In this document: positions 61,344 to 64,000 of the stretch, one piece after another
Numbering within the stretch: position 1 is the first letter of the stretch
Layout: every line of letters starts with the position of its first letter
From: an uncultured Paracoccaceae bacterium
GTDB lineage: Bacteria > Pseudomonadota > Alphaproteobacteria > Rhodobacterales > Rhodobacteraceae
DNA: 64,000 nt
Direction of reading: 5' to 3'
Assembly (NCBI GenBank): GCA_947500055.1
Contig: CANMQO010000005.1
Coordinates: 1-64,000 of the forward strand
The notes under the pieces: model-generated
Seen by the model: the letters and a program-made list of their open reading frames with translations, nothing else
Databases searched by the model: none
Told to the model about the DNA's origin: nothing
Program-made: the position numbers and the translations under genes

Positions 61344-61979
61344 ATGCCGGACGGCACGACTGAACCAAAGAAGGGTCGAAAGTTCGATCAGGTGCTGGAA
61401 GGTGCGCGGCAGGTATTCCTAACTGACGGATTTGAAGGCGCCAGTGTCGACGATATCGCCCGGGCTGCCGGCGTGTCCAAGGCCACGCTTTACAGCTATT
61501 TCCCCGACAAACGCTTTCTTTTCATGCAGGTCGCCAAGACCGAGTGTCGGTTGCAGGCTGATCATGCGATTGAATCCATCGACATGGATGCGCCTGTGGG
61601 CAAGGTTCTGCATGATATCGCACTTGAGATGGTGAACTTTGTCACATCTGAATTCGGCAAACGGATTTTCCGGATTTGCGTCGGTGAAAGCGACCGCTTT
61701 CCCGAACTTGGCCGCGAGTTTTATGAGAGCGGTCCAATGCTGATCCGTGACAGGCTGGTGGAGTTTTTCGCAAAGGCCGTCGGGCGTGGCGAATTGCAGA
61801 TTGATGATCTGACGCTTGCCGCTGATCAGTTCCACGAATTGTGCAAAGCCGATCTGTTTCCACGCATGGTGTTCAACATGACCGATGGATTTACCGAGGT
61901 CGAGAAGGAGCGCGTTGTGAATGGCGCGGTTGAGATGTTCATGGCGCGCTACGGAGCAAAAAACATCGGCAATTCGTAA
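61344..61979 (+). CDS. TetR/AcrR-family regulator
   Basis: 211 residues. Helix-turn-helix GASVDDIARAAGVSKATLYSYFPDKRFLF, then a TetR_C-type domain resembling the AefR-like group. The start at 61344 follows GGGAGG; the open frame is 8 codons longer. Ligand unknown. No efflux pump is adjacent, so the palindrome upstream of 61050 is the best local target. Confidence 0.92.
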   Translation: MPDGTTEPKKGRKFDQVLEGARQVFLTDGFEGASVDDIARAAGVSKATLYSYFPDKRFLFMQVAKTECRLQADHAIESIDMDAPVGKVLHDIALEMVNFVTSEFGKRIFRICVGESDRFPELGREFYESGPMLIRDRLVEFFAKAVGRGELQIDDLTLAADQFHELCKADLFPRMVFNMTDGFTEVEKERVVNGAVEMFMARYGAKNIGNS

Positions 61980-62122
61980 AACCCAAACATCGATCAAATC
62001 CAGATGCCAATAACTGCTCAGCAATTCGCTTTTCGCAGGATGAAAATGGCCTGATGGCAGAATCCAACCAAGCCATCACTTCGCTCTTGCAAATCAGGGC
62101 AGAGCAGAGAGATGATAGGCCC

Positions 62123-62365
62123 ATGAAACGATTGATAATATTGATGACACTGGCTGCCTGTGGCGATGCGCCCATTGGCGGTTCCTGCAACCTTTCACAA
62201 TTCGACGATCTGGTCGGACAAAACGTGGCGGTTCTGGCCCAACGCAGCGGCCCGAACTTTGTCATTATCGAAAACGGCGAGGCCTGGACGGGCACCAACG
62301 GTAGTGGCGAGACCATCGTTTTTCTGGACGCGGACCGCAATATACTAAGTTTTGGCTGCGGATGA
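62123..62365 (+). CDS. I78-like peptidase inhibitor lipoprotein
   Basis: 80 residues. A very short signal ends in the lipobox LAAC (cysteine at 13). The domain CNLSQFDDLVGQNV...ITIVFLDADRNILSFGCG-like matches the proteinase inhibitor I78 pattern with an opening and a closing cysteine, though the central RVI-PG segment is degenerate (NFVIIENGEAWTG). It would sit in the periplasm or on the outer membrane and may protect envelope proteins. It overlaps the next gene. Confidence 0.75.
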   Translation: MKRLIILMTLAACGDAPIGGSCNLSQFDDLVGQNVAVLAQRSGPNFVIIENGEAWTGTNGSGETIVFLDADRNILSFGCG

Positions 62366-62646
62366 AGGGTGTGCGGGGTCTCATCCCTTTTTGCCTGGCA
62401 GGCCTGATCACGGCATGCACAGCGACGGTTGCCCCTCCCGTTCCGCCGACATTGGAAGACACATGTAATGCCGGGCAATATGGGGACCTGATCGGACAGG
62501 ACGCCACGGCGTTGGAGAAAGTGCTGATCCTGGGGCCTGTTCGCGTAATACGTCCGGGGGATGCGGTGACACAGGATTTCAGACCGAACCGGATCAACTT
62601 CGGAATTGATGCGGAAAACCGGATCAGCGATATCTCTTGCGGGTGA
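62362..62646 (+). CDS. I78-family peptidase inhibitor lipoprotein
   Basis: 94 residues, lipobox ITAC (cysteine at 19). The I78 domain is well kept: CNAGQYGDLIGQD, VRVIRPGDAVTQDFRPNRINFGID, ISDISCG. It is a paralogue of the preceding gene and starts at its stop (ATGA overlap). Families of this type inhibit serine peptidases. A tight hairpin with T run follows. Confidence 0.85.
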   Translation: MKGVRGLIPFCLAGLITACTATVAPPVPPTLEDTCNAGQYGDLIGQDATALEKVLILGPVRVIRPGDAVTQDFRPNRINFGIDAENRISDISCG

Positions 62647-62665
62647 TCTGAGCCCATTCCAACCA

Positions 62666-62690
62666 AAAATCTGCGCCGCAGATTTTGCCA
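62666..62690 (+). terminator. intrinsic terminator after the I78 pair
   Basis: AAAATCTGCG and CGCAGATTTT are perfect 10-bp arms around a single C (62666-62686), so the real loop is formed by unpairing the inner bases. The T run is part of the right arm, making it usable in both directions. Confidence 0.75.
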
Positions 62691-62727
62691 ATGTCACTTT
62701 TCATGTCGAGTTTGGAAGGGCGAAAGT

Positions 62728-62846
62728 CTCCGGTGTCACGAACTGGGTGGGGGCTATTGACCGCAACACCGGAGTAGCATTTCGCTATGCCGTTAATATC
62801 GCGTTCACTTGTGTCCCGAGTGCGCAACACCAAAGGCGCACTGGTG
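62728..62846. repeat. cluster of inverted repeats upstream of DUF2794
   Basis: CTCCGGTGT (62728-62736) pairs with ACACCGGAG (62766-62774) as a perfect 9-bp stem. AGTGCGC (62819-62825) pairs with GCGCACT (62836-62842), and this overlaps a second option, CACCA (62828-62832) with TGGTG (62842-62846). Mutually exclusive pairings of this kind are seen in regulatory RNA leaders. No coding sequence was found here. Confidence 0.5.
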
Positions 62847-62908
62847 GTGATTTTGCGGCATAACCAAGGCAGGCTTGATTTTCAACGGGATTGGGGTGAC
62901 GCTGGGGT

Positions 62909-63244
62909 ATGAACGTTCATTCCTCCCCCACATTTCAGGCTCCGCCACAGGTTGCGTTTCATCGGACCGAACTTGGTGTGATTCTAGGTCTTTATGGCCG
63001 TATGGTCGCGGCGGGCGAATGGCGGGACTACGGGATTTCGAGTTTGCGCGACGTTGCTGTTTTTTCGGTATTCCGGCGAACAGCGGAAAACCCGCTTTAT
63101 CGCATTGAAAAACGGCCCAAGCTGCGGATGCGTCAGGGTCAATATGCGGTGATCGGGATGGATGGTCAGATCCTGAAGCGCGGCAATGAGCTGCGGCAGG
63201 TCTTGCGTGTGTTAGAGCGTAAGCTGATCAGAGCCGTCAAATAG
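62909..63244 (+). CDS. DUF2794 protein
   Basis: 111 residues, cytoplasmic. VAFHRTELGVILGLYGRMVAAGEWRDY, FRRTAENPLYRIEKRPKLRMRQGQYAVIG and LRQVLRVLERKL are the family pattern of DUF2794, widespread in alphaproteobacteria without known function. Its 3' end is 6 bp from the convergent C40 peptidase stop. Confidence 0.88.
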   Translation: MNVHSSPTFQAPPQVAFHRTELGVILGLYGRMVAAGEWRDYGISSLRDVAVFSVFRRTAENPLYRIEKRPKLRMRQGQYAVIGMDGQILKRGNELRQVLRVLERKLIRAVK

Positions 63245-63250
63245 CCCCGG

Positions 63251-64000
63251 TCAAAGGCGTTTGCGCGCCAGTACGGGGCCATCGCCCTGTGCTTCGATCC
63301 GCAGGATGGCTTTTTCGACCGGTTCATATCGTGTCGCCATGTGATGGGCATTGGCGTGGATCAATGTTTCTTCGTCCACCATCATGCCAACATGTCCTTT
63401 CCAGAAAACAAGGTCGCCGCGGGCAAGTGGTCCCGTCAAATCGTCGCCAAGTGCGGCCTGCTGCATGTCGCTGTCGCCCGGGCAGGGTATGTCGCAAGCC
63501 CGCAGGCTGGCCGCGATCAATCCTGAACAGTCAATGCCGCGCGTGGAATCGCCGCCCCAAAGATAAGGGACACCGAAATGCAGCTGGGCCACAGTTGCGG
63601 GATCGCTGAAGGGTTTATTCAGCGGGCGCAGATGGCGTTTGGGAATGAAACCGACATTGGTTTCAAAAAATTTCCGCCTTTCGTCCACGACTGCCACCCG
63701 TGCGCCGAAAGGCAGGGCATTGCGCTCCCGGGATTTGAAATCCTCCTGAGTGTAGGCATGGGTCGCGAATGTCGCGACCCTGTGGCTTACGGCAATCGGT
63801 TCCGCCAGGCGGCTGGTTTCCAGATATCCGACATAGCCATCGGTTGTTTGCACAAAGGACCATCCAGCCTGGTCCTCGAACACCGTGACGTCAGAACCCA
63901 TCAGCAATTGTCTGTCCCGCGCGCCGCGGGGGGTGGCACAAAGATCACTAACCGGGCGGTCCAGTGTCATGGGCCAGCCCTCCAGATATTTTTCAGCCTC
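63251..64000 (-). CDS. NlpC/P60 (C40) peptidase with SH3 domains, 5' end outside the window
   Basis: At least 250 residues in view. SH3-like domains lie in the N-terminal half (RQLLMGSDVTVFEDQAGWSFVQ, YVGYLETS). The C40 catalytic domain has the cysteine in GIDCSGLIAAS, a histidine in KGHVGMMV and a second histidine in LIHANAHH. It should cleave gamma-D-Glu-diamino acid bonds in cell-wall peptides. An internal ATG at 63970 is possible, but the frame stays open to the window edge with sequence (AEKYLEGWP) that fits the usual N-terminal extension of the family, so the true start is probably outside. Confidence 0.88.
   Translation of the reverse strand, partial: EAEKYLEGWPMTLDRPVSDLCATPRGARDRQLLMGSDVTVFEDQAGWSFVQTTDGYVGYLETSRLAEPIAVSHRVATFATHAYTQEDFKSRERNALPFGARVAVVDERRKFFETNVGFIPKRHLRPLNKPFSDPATVAQLHFGVPYLWGGDSTRGIDCSGLIAASLRACDIPCPGDSDMQQAALGDDLTGPLARGDLVFWKGHVGMMVDEETLIHANAHHMATRYEPVEKAILRIEAQGDGPVLARKRL

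Overview
The window looks like a chromosome segment from a marine alphaproteobacterium of the Roseobacter group (Rhodobacterales). Pointers are a coenzyme-B12-type ribonucleotide reductase, a 44-residue aa3-type cytochrome oxidase subunit IV, an MbfA-type membrane ferritin behind an Irr-like iron box, the DgcN/DgcA D-glutamate pair, YtoQ, and several small families (DUF1244, DUF2794, DUF6173, DUF6356) common in this group. Genus cannot be fixed from the sequence alone. I saw no rRNA, tRNA, CRISPR array, integrase or transposase.

Layout. 0.16-2.1 kb: a short class II ribonucleotide reductase and a DUF1653 protein. 2.6-9.2 kb: a reverse-strand dipeptide/oligopeptide ABC import operon (binding protein, M24 peptidase, two permeases, two ATPases). 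9.7-12.3 kb: a StrF-type glycosyltransferase and a Ldt-CAP-Ldt group of exported cell-wall proteins. 12.7-15.6 kb: dgcN-dgcA-dat, a D-glutamate/D-alanine catabolic operon. 16.0-24.3 kb: a GntR-controlled catabolic island with a carbohydrate-type ABC importer, an AroE-like dehydrogenase lacking the shikimate-binding serines, a formylglycine-type sulfatase and an SDR. 24.4-29.5 kb: regulators and small stress proteins (AraC, DUF4142, cupredoxin, GntR/OsmC pair, TerB, DUF1244, N-formylglutamate amidohydrolase).

29.6-39.1 kb: core genes (pyruvate kinase, rpmI-rplT, diguanylate cyclase, pheS, pheT), with an exported hydrolase and a LysM-rhodanese protein lying between pheS and pheT. 39.1-44.5 kb: LysR, methyltransferase-GNAT-YtoQ, GST, MscL, a lipoprotein, and alanine dehydrogenase with a divergent Lrp regulator. 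45.3-47.4 kb: an RTX metalloprotease overlapping a TbpB-like surface lipoprotein. 47.4-55.2 kb: TsaC/Sua5, acyl-CoA dehydrogenase, MBL hydrolase, class II amidotransferase, Lrp, DUF6173, COX IV, an Lnb/DUF4105-like lipoprotein, and AzlCD. 55.3-59.9 kb: a molybdenum-cofactor operon fdhD-mobA-mobB-(RNase-H-fold domain fused to MoeA)-GNAT. 59.9-64 kb: mbfA, a small secreted peptide, TetR, two tandem I78 inhibitor lipoproteins, a strongly structured intergenic stretch, DUF2794, and a C40 peptidase that runs off the right edge.

Genes are tightly packed: many start-stop ATGA overlaps within operons and five convergent pairs whose 3' ends overlap. The strongest candidates for undescribed biology are the sulfatase/AroE-like island, the LysM-double-rhodanese protein, the MoeA fusion in its FdhD context, and the cysteine-poor ribonucleotide reductase. 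All protein functions are assigned from motifs read by eye; no database search was run.
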